Source: Sarcocystis neurona (lineage: Eukaryota; Apicomplexa; Conoidasida; Eucoccidiorida; Sarcocystidae). Taken from it: a stretch of DNA of 64,000 nucleotides. Every line of letters begins with the position of its first letter. Position 1 is the first letter of the stretch. This document shows, piece by piece, positions 38,062 to 49,300 of the stretch. The translations under genes and the position numbers were made by a program. The stretch spans positions 722,272 through 786,271 of the forward strand of contig KL647304.1 of the NCBI GenBank assembly GCA_000727475.1, written 5' to 3'. The notes under the pieces were generated by a model. That model saw only the letters and a program-made list of their open reading frames with translations. It was not told the origin of the DNA and did not search any database.

Positions 38062-41000
38062 CTGAGCCCAACTGCTTTCATTTCTCCGTGCTGTTCTCCG
38101 CCGTAGGCGGTTCTTACCAAAGAGCGTTTTCAAAACTGCTTTTCTTGCGTGGTTTTCGCACCATGCAATGTTGTAGAATTTGGCGAAACTGTTGCATCAG
38201 ATGGCATCCTCAATCTGATCCCTGTCTCGATGTCGTATTCCCTCCCTCAGCACCGTACTCCACCTCCACACTAGGTCGTATAATAATGGGAGCCATTATT
38301 ATATATATGTACATATGTTCATGTATGCTCTCAGACACGGAAATAGACCTACGTTGCAAAAGACGTCTATGTGTGCCTGTGTGTGTGCACATCCATAATC
38401 TATTTTGATTTGTGCCGTGTTCTTCCCTAACACCCTTGTTTCGTTTGCGGTTTTTGCGGGGACTTTGTGAAGCTGAGAAAGACTTGTCTAAATCACTCTC
38501 CTGCCTTCGAGATGCTGCGGCAACGGTTGAGCGCCACTGCGCCAAGTTAAACACAACGCTCCATTACACTGTCCCTGCTTTGAACAGCCTGTTCGACGGA
38601 TCGCGTTAGACGTGGGAAGAAGCTGGTAATCCTCACACTCAATCGGCCGCTTCAAAGCTAAGCCATGAAACGGAGTGTTTACCGTGAAGGTAGCGACAGA
38701 CTTTCATCCAGGAACCGCAGACATCCGGTCAGCGCCAGCATCGGCAGAAGCAGCAGCCGTAACACCAGCAGGGTTGGCCTTCGACATTTGCACCGAAAAC
38801 TCAAAGCGAATTTTTGCTTCTGTACGTACTTCTGTCTACGAGGTCGACAAGAACGGTGCAGCTGCCAGACGCGAGATGACAGTCAACACGAACGGTGCCA
38901 CCAGCCACAAGTTCCTGCGTAGCCGTTGCTATCCGAAAGGGACGCTAAGGATAGCAGCGCCAAGACGCGCAGTAAGAACCAACACGGCAGAGGCAGGAGA
39001 AGTAGTGAAGAGAAAAGACAGCAGTCTTTGGTCAAGGCGCAGAAGGGGGGTCGTGCCACAGCAGCGGCGTCTCCTGCAGCAGTAGAACTTTTCTCGTCTG
39101 GGAGCGACATTTACGGGAAGAGAGGTGTGGTTATCAAGATTTGCACTAAGTTGACGGAGCCGCGGGTTGCGAGTACGGCCGCTGCCCCCCGCGGAATGGA
39201 GACGTTATTTCACGATTGAAAAAGTCGTAAGAATACGCACCGATGATTGCAGTGGCTTCTGTAATCAAGCCGAAGAAACAGCAGAAGCTCGTCTCGCAGC
39301 GCCGATTGAGGCCAAGAAACAACCAACACCCGCGGGAGCAAAAGTCTTGCTGTACAGGCGTGTACAAACGTGGTGATCACGAATTGTGGAGCAGCTCTAT
39401 AAATCGGCGGAGACGGAATATTGTCTGCCGTTGCGCGCGCTACAGCCTTAACTCCTGGTGACTGCATTCGTATTTAAATCCGTTGTAAAGTCAGCAAAAG
39501 AGCAGGATTCTTTGCGGCGGGTGGAGTCGGTCGTTGACTTCTTGCAGCGCGTATCCTAATGCGGTGGATGTTAGAACCAACAGGCGTCACAGCAGCGGAA
39601 TCGGCATTTGATACAAGAGTGGGAGAATAACGTGCGGCCATGCAGTTCCATCATCGGGTCACATTTGCGCCGTCTTCCTAGTACAATTTCAGTGTGCGTC
39701 TGAACTAGTAAATTTTTGAGCAACACGGCAAGCACGTAAGGGTGCCTTTAGCATTGAGAAAGTACACAGCAAGACGGTGCTGATGTCTATGTTTTTCTGG
39801 TTGGTGTTCCCATTTCCATTTGTGAATTATGGCGGCTAGTGCGTAAGTAGTATTGAAGAACGTCGTTGTGTGTGCAACTTCAGCGTTGGTTAAGCAATCT
39901 TCTCTGCAAGAAAAGACTCGTATTGGCATAACAACAACAACCGCTGCTTTCAAATCCCCGAAGCACTCACGAAAAAGCGAACCGGTGTTTTGCTGCAATG
40001 TGAGGCGTACTTGATGTCCGTGAACTGTGGTAAACAGCTGCAGATATGATTGACGCGAGCAGCGATCGTTCAAACCGGATGAAAAGTCTACCCGAACGCG
40101 CAACCGTTCCAGAAAGCACTGAGAAATCGAAAACAGGGAGAGTCGAAGACGGGACAACCTGCGTTTGCAGAAAGGCACACCTAAGGCAGACCTGCGTATC
40201 TGTATTTTTAAAAAAATAAGTAATGGCGTTGCATAAGCCCGACTGGACTGCTCGCAGCGATGAGTGTGAACGTCCGCGCTGTTGCACGCCCTCACAGCGT
40301 TGCGTAGACAGTTCGTCTTTCCCTGCTACCGTCACTGCTGTTCTTTTAGCGGTGCTCCCGATTGCTCCTACTTCTCCCCTGCAGCTGCAGCTGTTACGAC
40401 TTCCTCTTTCTCTGTCTCCTTTTGCAAGTGTTGGTTTTGCTTTGCTTCCTAGGCTGCACGTACGTGGGCGAACATATCGAGATAGAGACGTATTCTTGTA
40501 CAGAGGAAGAAGACACTAGGGTGGAGAACATCACTCACGCTGCTACAATGCTCCTGACAACGCCTGCTACAAGCAGTGCCGTTCCTTCTCCTACTACCCA
40601 CAAATATATGTACCTATACTTACCCGTACACGCGTACGTATATAACCGGAGCGAGAGAGAGCGGGAGGCACGAGGCGGAAAAGACAGAGCTACACGGCTT
40701 CGCTACGCTGCAATTACTCGACTGAGTAGACGCAGTGAGAGGCCTTCGACTGCTCGTACGTGTGGCGAAATCTCAGTAAAAATAGGAGAGATCTGCCTGC
40801 AGATAGAGAAGTATAGAGAGAGAAAGTGGAAACGAGGGAGACCCAGCGAGACTTCCCATGCGCGTCTGCCACCAGCTGCGGCTGTTCGCGTGTCTCTACG
40901 ACCAGCAGGTCTAGGAAATGCGCGTGGAAGAGAAGGACAGAGAGAGAGACGCGGAAGATAAGGAGTGGCAAGCAGTATGAGAAGGTGCAAAGAGACCGAC

Positions 41001-41205
41001 AGCAGGGAGCTGCCGACCTCATGCGGCGTCACGTGTGTGTGTGGACAGTATTAAGGGAAAAGAAAGGGACTCCAAGCGAACCGCCTGGGTGTATACGTAA
41101 TAATTCTCCTCCCTTCGAAACTTCGACACCTTCAAGTGAAGCAAAAAGCAACAGTCGCGTAGGAAGCATACACGCATGCAAAAGGCGGAAAATAGGCGAG
41201 CAACG
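38062..41205. other. spacer between convergent genes, weak exon candidates
   Basis: Lies between the plus-strand candidate gene and the minus-strand IleRS stop. Plus-strand candidates: 38473-38609 (helical, below) and frames across 38675-39376 with stretches such as VFTVKVATDFHPGTADIR and GKRGVVIKICTKLTEPRV that cannot be joined without forcing splice sites. On the minus strand, 40040-39977 has an acceptor, a donor and an Sm-like string. 40600-41000 is GA-rich. Confidence 0.4.
38473..38609 (+). CDS. candidate terminal exon, amphipathic helix with Cys
   Basis: The frame after acceptor TTGTGAAG starts in phase 1 and reads EKDLSKSLSCLRDAAATVER, then HCAKLNTTL, ending at TAG. It resembles in style the helical exons at 36082 and 20630. 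It could be an alternative last exon of the 34903 gene or part of a separate small gene. Confidence 0.3.
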
Positions 41206-41323
41206 CTATATTTGCTTCCTCAGTAGCTCTTCTAGTACTTCCTCGCAGCGGTGGCATACAAATGGGAACGGTCTGCTGCTCTCTTCTTCTGTACCCAGCC
41301 TTGGCCAGTAGCGCAGCCAGCAC
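41206..41323 (-). CDS. IleRS: IleRS terminal exon: zinc finger and stop
   Basis: Acceptor TTTTCTCTGTTCTCAG plus phase 2 gives R-CWLRYWPRLG ... FVCHRCEEVLEELLRKQI and a TAG stop. With TCR from the previous exon it restores C-x-x-C-W ... C-x-x-C, the C-terminal zinc-binding motif of bacterial and plastid IleRS. The preceding intron carries the N gap. Confidence 0.92.
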
Positions 41324-42652
41324 CTGAGAACAGAGAAAACAGCAAAGATGGTGCCCGTGGAAGGGGGACGGGACAAAAGACGTGAAGGAAGAGACTTTCG
41401 ACAGGCGACCGAGAAGCAATCCACGAAGACACCCCTTCGAGGCAGAACACGTTGACAAGCACAGACACGGACACATTCAGAAGAGGAAATTCGCTCACCA
41501 CCGTCCCCGCAGACGTCCACCTGTCCAACTCTATCTGCGGCGACTTACTTGCATCTCTGTCTCTATGTGTATGCCTATGTATGTGTATGTATGTATATAT
41601 GTATGTATGTGTGTGTGTGTGTCTCTCTCTCTATATAATATATATACGCAAGTCCGTGTGTGTGTAGAAAAGGATGTAGCAACCTACTTGGGTAGAGTCC
41701 ACGTAGTTCTGTTCATTACTCAACTGGATCTGCAACGATTTACTTGCATCTGTATCGCTATGTGTATGTATGTGTGTATATGTGTGTATATGTGTGTGTG
41801 TGTGTGTGTCTTTCCCTCTCTCTATATATATGTATGCAAGTGCGTGTGTGTGTAGGTGTAGCAAAGTACTTGTGTATAGATACGGTATATTCCTGTGTAA
41901 TAATCCTTTGTCTTTCGCTCACGCGCCTGTGGCGACCTGGGCGGACAGCGATTCTGCATTGCAGGAGGTGGCCAACTTTTTGAGGAGAAGGAGTGATCCC
42001 CGCAGAAGTGCAACTGAAAAGTGCATTTCTCGAAAGAAAAAGAGGCCGCGCACGGAACAGAGCAGAGACAGAGGGAAGCCCCATGCATCTGCCAGATATT
42101 ACACCGACGACGACCCGCAGAAAAGACGAGACACACAACACACATACGCGTGTGGGGCCGAACAGCTGGAAAGCTTCCCATGTCTGCACGGCGTTAATTT
42201 CTCTAAACTTTCTGTACAAGAGAGAGAAAAAGTGAGGAAGAAAAGGAGAGGGGTGGTACACGGGGTACGACGATTCGCCGAGGCGTCCTCCGCCTCAGAC
42301 CACGCAGCACCGCTACTTCGAAAGCGACGTACACACACATGTGTATACATGGAAAGATACGTTTCGATACGATTCTTCCCTTCCCTCCCTTCTCATCTGT
42401 GCGTGGACACACCAATGTGTCCCCCTTACCCATGCATTTATCTATATCTATCTATGTCTCTCTATATCTATCTATCTGTATCTCCCTATATGTGTCTATC
42501 CATCTATATCTATCCACACGTACCTATCTATCTATATCCACATCTAACTACCTACCTGGGTCTACCTATATATATATATATCTATCTATATCTATCTATG
42601 TATATCTATATCTATCTATTTACACATACATATATATATATATGTATATTCG

Positions 42653-42690
<38 letters not shown>

Positions 42691-43299
42691 NNNNNNNNNN
42701 NNNNNNNNNNNNNNNNNNNNNNNNNNNNNNNNNNNNNNNNNNNNNNNNNNNNNNNNNNNNNNNNNNNNNNNNNNNNNNNNNNNNNNNNNNNNNNNNNNNN
42801 NNNNNNNNNNNNNNNNNNNNNNNNNNNNNNNNNNNNNNNNNNNNNNNNNNNNNNNNNNNNNNNNNNNNNNNNNNNNNNNNNNNNNNNNNNNNNNNNNNNN
42901 NNNNNNNNNNNNNNNNNNNNNNNNNNNNNNNNNNNNNNNNNNNNNNNNNNNNNNNNNNNNNNNNNNNNNNNNNNNNNNNNNNNNNNNNNNNNNNNNNNNN
43001 NNNNNNNNNNNNNNNNNNNNNNNNNNNNNNNNNNNNNNNNNNNNNNNNNNNNNNNNNNNNNNNNNNNNNNNNNNNNNNNNNNNNNNNNNNNNNNNNNNNN
43101 NNNNNNNNNNNNNNNNNNNNNNNNNNNNNNNNNNNNNNNNNNNNNNNNNNNNNNNNNNNNNNNNNNNNNNNNNNNNNNNNNNNNNNNNNNNNNNNNNNNN
43201 NNNNNNNNNNNNNNNNNNNNATATATATCTATCTATATCTATCTATGTATATCTATATCTATCTATTTACACATACATATATATATATATGTATATTCG

Positions 43300-43337
<38 letters not shown>

Positions 43338-46300
43338 CGTGTGTGTCGTAGGAACGTCGAAATCGACTCACACAAAGGTATATACACGTAGAGATATCCA
43401 AAATTGTTTTCTTACTCGTTCTTTTCTTTTTTACTTTTCATGTGTAAATGGACGTGTCTCCCTTTCCTCTTGTCTGTACGTCTCCACCTTCCTCTTTCTA
43501 CATATATGCGTATATGTATTTATATCGAAGCAGGCCGGTAGCAGGTCTTGCTGCGGGGTGTGCAAGCACTTTCCTGATGGCGCTCACCTTCTGCAAGTCA
43601 CTCCTGTTGCAGGGAAAATTTCTATTTTTATTTTCTTCCTTTTGCTGCTGTCTCTGCAGGTCCTGGTCCCTCTACAGCTCCTGCTTCCTCTGCTGGTGCT
43701 CTCCGCTGCTCCTGCTGTTGTCAACCGTGAAGTGCTGCTGTTGCTGCTGCCGCTTCCTGGGGACAGCGCACTTGTGCTGCTGTTATTGTTCGACAGCCGC
43801 AGCAGCAACCACTTCTCAGCTAGCGCCGTGCCAAGCTTCCTTCGTTTTCTTCCTTCCTTTGCACTGTTCTCTGGTCCTGTAGCGCTATTCTCTTCCTTTT
43901 TTGTTGTTTCTTCGCCCGCTTCCCGTTCTGCTTCTCCGTCCGCTTCTTCTTCTTCTCCTCCTCTGTCCCCTTGGTGCTGCTGCCGCTGCTCGGGTTCTCC
44001 TTCTTCTTGCAGCAGCAACTGCACTTCTGCTACCTGCAGCAGGTACCGCAGATCATCAACAGTCGAGCAGCAGCGCACCACGGGAGGGGAGCCAGGGGCA
44101 GCAGCAGCTACTTCACGGCAAGACTCTCCGTCTTCTGGGCGGTTCTGTTGCTGCTGCTGCTGCCGCATGCAAAGCGGGAGGCGGGAAGACGCCTCAGCAG
44201 CACCACGTAACGGCGCTGCTGTCGAGGCAACCAGCCGCTGCTGCAAAGTGTCTTGCCGCCCTTTCAGTTCCCTCTCTTCCCCTTCACGCCGCTCCTGCTG
44301 CCGTTGCTGCTCCTGCTGCTGCCGCGGCGACTTACCCTGCTGATCCTCCGGCTGCCACTCCTCCTGCTGTTGCTGCTCCTGCTGCTGTCGCGGCGACTTC
44401 TTCTGCTGATCCTCCCACTGCTGCTTCTGGTGCGGTGCATTCTTCTCCTGGGAAGTACACGTCATCTTCTGCGGATCCTTGGGCTCCGGCTGCTGCCTCA
44501 TCCGCTGCTGTTGCTGGTGCTGCAGCCGCTCTGGCTGCTGCAGTCCCCTGCTCCCCATGGCCTGCGCCGCGTGCAGCTGCTGGGGCAACAGAGCAGCGAG
44601 TCTCCTGTACGTTTCTTGATCCTGCATATGCAAGCACCAGCAGCAGCAGAAGCGGCAGCGAGGTTGCCGCGCTTCACAAACGTCGCAACAGAATCTTCCG
44701 CAGTGGCAACGCCAAGGCGGGAGTTCGCAGCAGCAGCAACAGGAATTGCGAGAGCAACAGGAGCACCGCCAACAGCAGCAGCACCAACAACAAGAAAGAA
44801 GCGAGATTCGTCGTCTCTCACTCACATCGTCCACAGCAAGAGTAGAAAGGAAACGGAGAAATAGCCACACGACTGCGAGAAGAGATGGAGGAATGAATTT
44901 TGCAGACTGTCAGTGCTTTCCTGAAGCACACCGGCCACATAGTCCGTTTATGTGTAGACGTATGGAAAAGTGTATGCGTATATATATGTAGATATACACA
45001 CGCGTACATCGATGTATACCAGTGGACAACTCATGGGTATAGAATATGCTACCAACTGGGTAAACATATACGTACACATGCATATACATCTATATATACA
45101 TATATACATATATATATATACAGATACATATATATATATATAGAGAGAGAGAGAAATATGTATTTATTTTCACGTGTATACCGCGGATGAATGACGTACT
45201 TATAATTTTGTTGATATTTATGAAACGAGTTCAACATGTCTCTCTGCACAGGAACGAGCCCAGTATACATACATCTTCATAGTACGCCTCTAGGTGTGCA
45301 CACACAGATGGAGTATCCATACATATAAACATACAGAAAGGCAGGCACAAATATGTATATATATATATATATAGCTAAAGAGATAGAGGCGGACATATAT
45401 ATATATATGCACAGCAAAAGAGATAGAGGCGGACACATATATATATATATATATGTGTACAGCTAAAGAGAGAGAGAGGCAGATATATATATATATATGT
45501 GTATAGCTAAGTTGTTGAGAGAAATGCAGAGATATAAAGACAAGATCGATAGAGATAGAATGGGTAGCAGGTCTATCCTACGTATATGCGTTACATATTT
45601 TATAAGACGATAGATATTACACGAGTGCATGTAATAGATACGGGCAGAGAGATATATAGTGATACATACATATATATATACACATGGAAATAGACAACCT
45701 ACATACATATAAATGAGATCTCTCTACCTCGCTCTTTTTCTTTCATACATATATATATGAGGTACGCAGGAAATATCAAATATTACAATATACCTACACT
45801 TTACCTGTATAATATATATATATATGTATGTCTCTAGAGAGTATAAGAGTGGATATGTAATACGTGTATATCTGACGTCTATATGCCTGCTTTCTATCTA
45901 AGAGCTGGATTTCCCTGTATACGCATATATACGTGCAGAGAGACAGGCAGATACGTAGAGACACAGCCGCATACAGAGGGACAAATATGCACATACATAT
46001 ATATACATATATATTTGGATGCAGTTTTATTTGGGTAGTATAACTATCTCTATAACTATCCCTGTGTCTTCCTCGCTACGCAATTCTCGAAGTATATCTA
46101 TCCACACCTGTGTCTGTTCCTTTTAGTCTGCAGCGCTTCACGCTTTTTGTAGCTATCTGTCTCTGCTTCTCGTTTCTCTCTCTACATATATATGTAAATC
46201 CTTATCTGAGTATCCATATATCTGTCTATCTCTCTACAGATATACACACATCGATATAATATATATATGTAGGGGTTTACATATTTATCTCTCTCTCCGT

Positions 46301-49300
46301 ATATACACATATATATATGTATGGGTATGTACTCGTCTACATATCTATCTATCTCTGTCTCTACACATACATGTGTATATAGTTACCTGAATATCTACCT
46401 GTTTCTCTCTTTGTATATGTCCAGCTCTCTCTCTACATATATAAATTTGTATATACCTATCTGCCTATCTATTTATTTCTCTCCACATATATATGTATAT
46501 GTATATACTTATCTACATATCTTTCCATCTCTCTTCACATGTAAATGTGTGTATATATGTATACATGGAGACAAATAAAGAATCCACATACACACACGTG
46601 TATATAAAAGTTCGGATATATATATGTATATATGTGTATATACTTAGAGAGAGAGAGATAACGAATCAGACACACTTGAAAAAGTATAGATATGGAAGAA
46701 AGGTGAGGGTGTGGGGGAGTTTCTCAAGTCCAAACGGAAGACGAAGAACAAGCAGGAAATATTTACTGTCACGGTAAGGCGAATCGAGCAGTCTAACGCG
46801 CTGCGAACGGCAGTAGCAGCAGCATCACGAACAGCAGAAGGCGTCGCCACTTCTTCGTTCCCACGGCTGCAACTTTCTTTTCCTCTTCTCTTCCCCTGCT
46901 GCCTCGCCGCGGCGACTGCTGCTTGCACTCCGTCACGCAGCTGCAGCAGCAGTTGCCACATGACTCCCTCCTCTTTTTTCTGTCCAGAAGCCGCAGCAGC
47001 AGCAGCTCCGGCTGCAGCCGCTGCAGCGGCAACAGGAGCAACAGCGTGGGCAGCAGCAGCAGCGTCAGCAGCAGCTGTGACGAGACTGCCGCACGAGGTT
47101 GCTGTCAATGGACGGGGAGAACGAGCAGCAGCAGTCGGATGGCAGTCCGCATGTGCGGCTCCTGCATGTTGCTGCTGGACACCAGCAGCTTGAGAATCTT
47201 GCTGCTGACCTATTACCAATACTTCTGCCTCCTCTTTCCCTCTTCGGCGGTGCTGTTGCCGTTCTGTTGTTGCTGCTGCTGGTGCGGCAGTGTCCTCCGA
47301 CGGCCCTGCTGCCGCTGCTGGTTCTGCAGTAACTCTCTGCTGCTGCTCATCCTCATCGGTACCGTCGACGAAGTGGTGGACGGGCCATCCCAGCTGCAAC
47401 AAAAGAGTAGAGCAGCAGCAGCCACCAGCAGCAGGCATCAGCAGCAGGCATCAGCAGCAGGACGCACCAGCAGTAGGGGGCGTCAGCAGGAGGGGGCATG
47501 AGCAGCAGCAGGCATGAGCAGCAGCAGGACGCACCAGCAGCAGCAGGCATCAGCAGCAGCAGGAGTCAGTAGTAGCCAGCAGCAGCAGCAGGCATCAGCA
47601 GCAGCAGGAGTCAGCAGTAGCCAGCAGCAGCAGGGGGCAACAGCAGCAGAAGGCATCAGCAGCAGCAGGAGTCAGCAGCACGCAGCAGCAGCAGGCATCA
47701 GCAGCAGCAACGAGCAGCGCCAACGACCAGCAGCACAGGTGTTTTTTTTTCCTTCTTATTACTTTGATGTGAAGCGGAAACACAACACCACATCTTCTCT
47801 GCTAGCGAAAGATGTTACCTGGTCAACGAACGTCCACGTGCTGTTCTGGTGTCACCACGCACTCTTCCCCAAAAGAGAGCATTTCTTCTAGTCAGTTTTG
47901 TAGTATCTTCAGCCATGTAAAACATATGTGTGGGAAACCACCGTACGTACCTACCAAACACACATATATATCTACATGTATACACAGACACGTACAGCTA
48001 CATATTTTCACGCGTTTCTGCATGTCTCGTCAAACCTTGGCGGGATCTGTGTCCGCACTTACTTCGAATACAGATACAAAAGGCAGCGCCGCAGCAGCGT
48101 CAGCAGCAGGGACGACAGCCTTCCGCGGTGCAGCAGCAGCAGGAGAGGAAGGACCCGCAACAGCAGTGGCAGCAGCACCTCGCTGTGGAGTACTGCCAGC
48201 TGAGGAGAGAAGAAAAGACGAGCGGGGAGCAGCGGCAGCAGTTTGGGCACGAGCAGAAGCAGCAGTAGTCTCATCAGCACCGGGGGGCAGAAGAACAGCA
48301 GCATCTGCAGAGAAAGGCAGAAAGGCGGGGCGCCGCTGACGGAGGGCGCAGGCGGCGCGGTGGAGACGCAGTGGCCTCGGCAGTCGCAGCATCACCTCCT
48401 CCGCCAGGTGGGGTGTGATGGGAGCCAGCAGCTTCACAAGCGTTTCTAGTGCGACGTAGAGCACTGCCTCAGGGGAGAAAAAGAAAGGAAGAAAGCAAAG
48501 ACAATGACAGGGTAACGGATACTCTGCAGTGCCGTTCACAAGAAAGTCGCCACGGAGGTGACGCTGCAGACGTCCAAGACACACAGCCGCAGAAGCAGCA
48601 GAAGCAGTCGACCAGCTGGAGACGGACACGTTCGACATGCAAGAAGAGAAGGCAAATAAGAAGCAGCAGCACACTTGACGTCGAAGAAGCAGCAGCACAC
48701 TTGACGTCGAAGAAGCAGCAGCACACGTGACGTCGAAGAAGCAGCAGCACACGTGGCATCGAAGAAGCAGCAGCAGCAGATGCGGGAGATGGGGGGAAAA
48801 CGTACTTTTGCGTTTTGGTTTCAAGTTGTCATGCGCAGCGTTCTCAGCAGCAGTTGACAACATAAACAAGTACAACGACAAACGAAGAAAGAAAAGAGGG
48901 TATTAAGACGCTTGCAAAGATAGTGAGGTAGAGGAGTAATTGCCCTAAATCAAAGGTGGCGCAATAGTAGACGCTTCCAGAGCTCCGTACTTGGGCATAT
49001 ACTCACCCTGGAGCAGCTCACATGCGGTGCACGTGCACTGCGCGTGCGTGGAACGAGGTGTACATACACCTCATAGTGCATCCACTGGATTGTGTGTGTT
49101 TCGGGTGCCCAACAGGAGAGGTGAACTGTCACTGCATCTCCACTAATGAGTCCGGTCAGCAGTGTCCCGCGGTGTACGTACACCGCAGGTGTCTCCTGCG
49201 AGGTGTACGTACACCCCACGCTCACGTGACGGGGAGACCCCAGACCGCAAACCCATCGCGCGCCGCAGGTGTCCGTACATCGCAGCAGCACGGCGGGAAG

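Noticed and set aside
39977..40040. Minus-strand exon reading HGHQVRLTLQQNTGSLF, like an Sm fold
   Set aside because: The splice sites are plausible, but there is no Sm2 motif and no neighbouring exon; 17 residues are not enough.
39705..40295. 196-codon minus-strand frame
   Set aside because: No motif and no composition bias. The length is near the chance expectation and it lacks consistent splice context.
41770..44343. An 857-codon plus-strand open frame
   Set aside because: It runs through the 530 N and through CTAT/TATA repeats. The minus strand of the same interval carries clear IleRS sequence.
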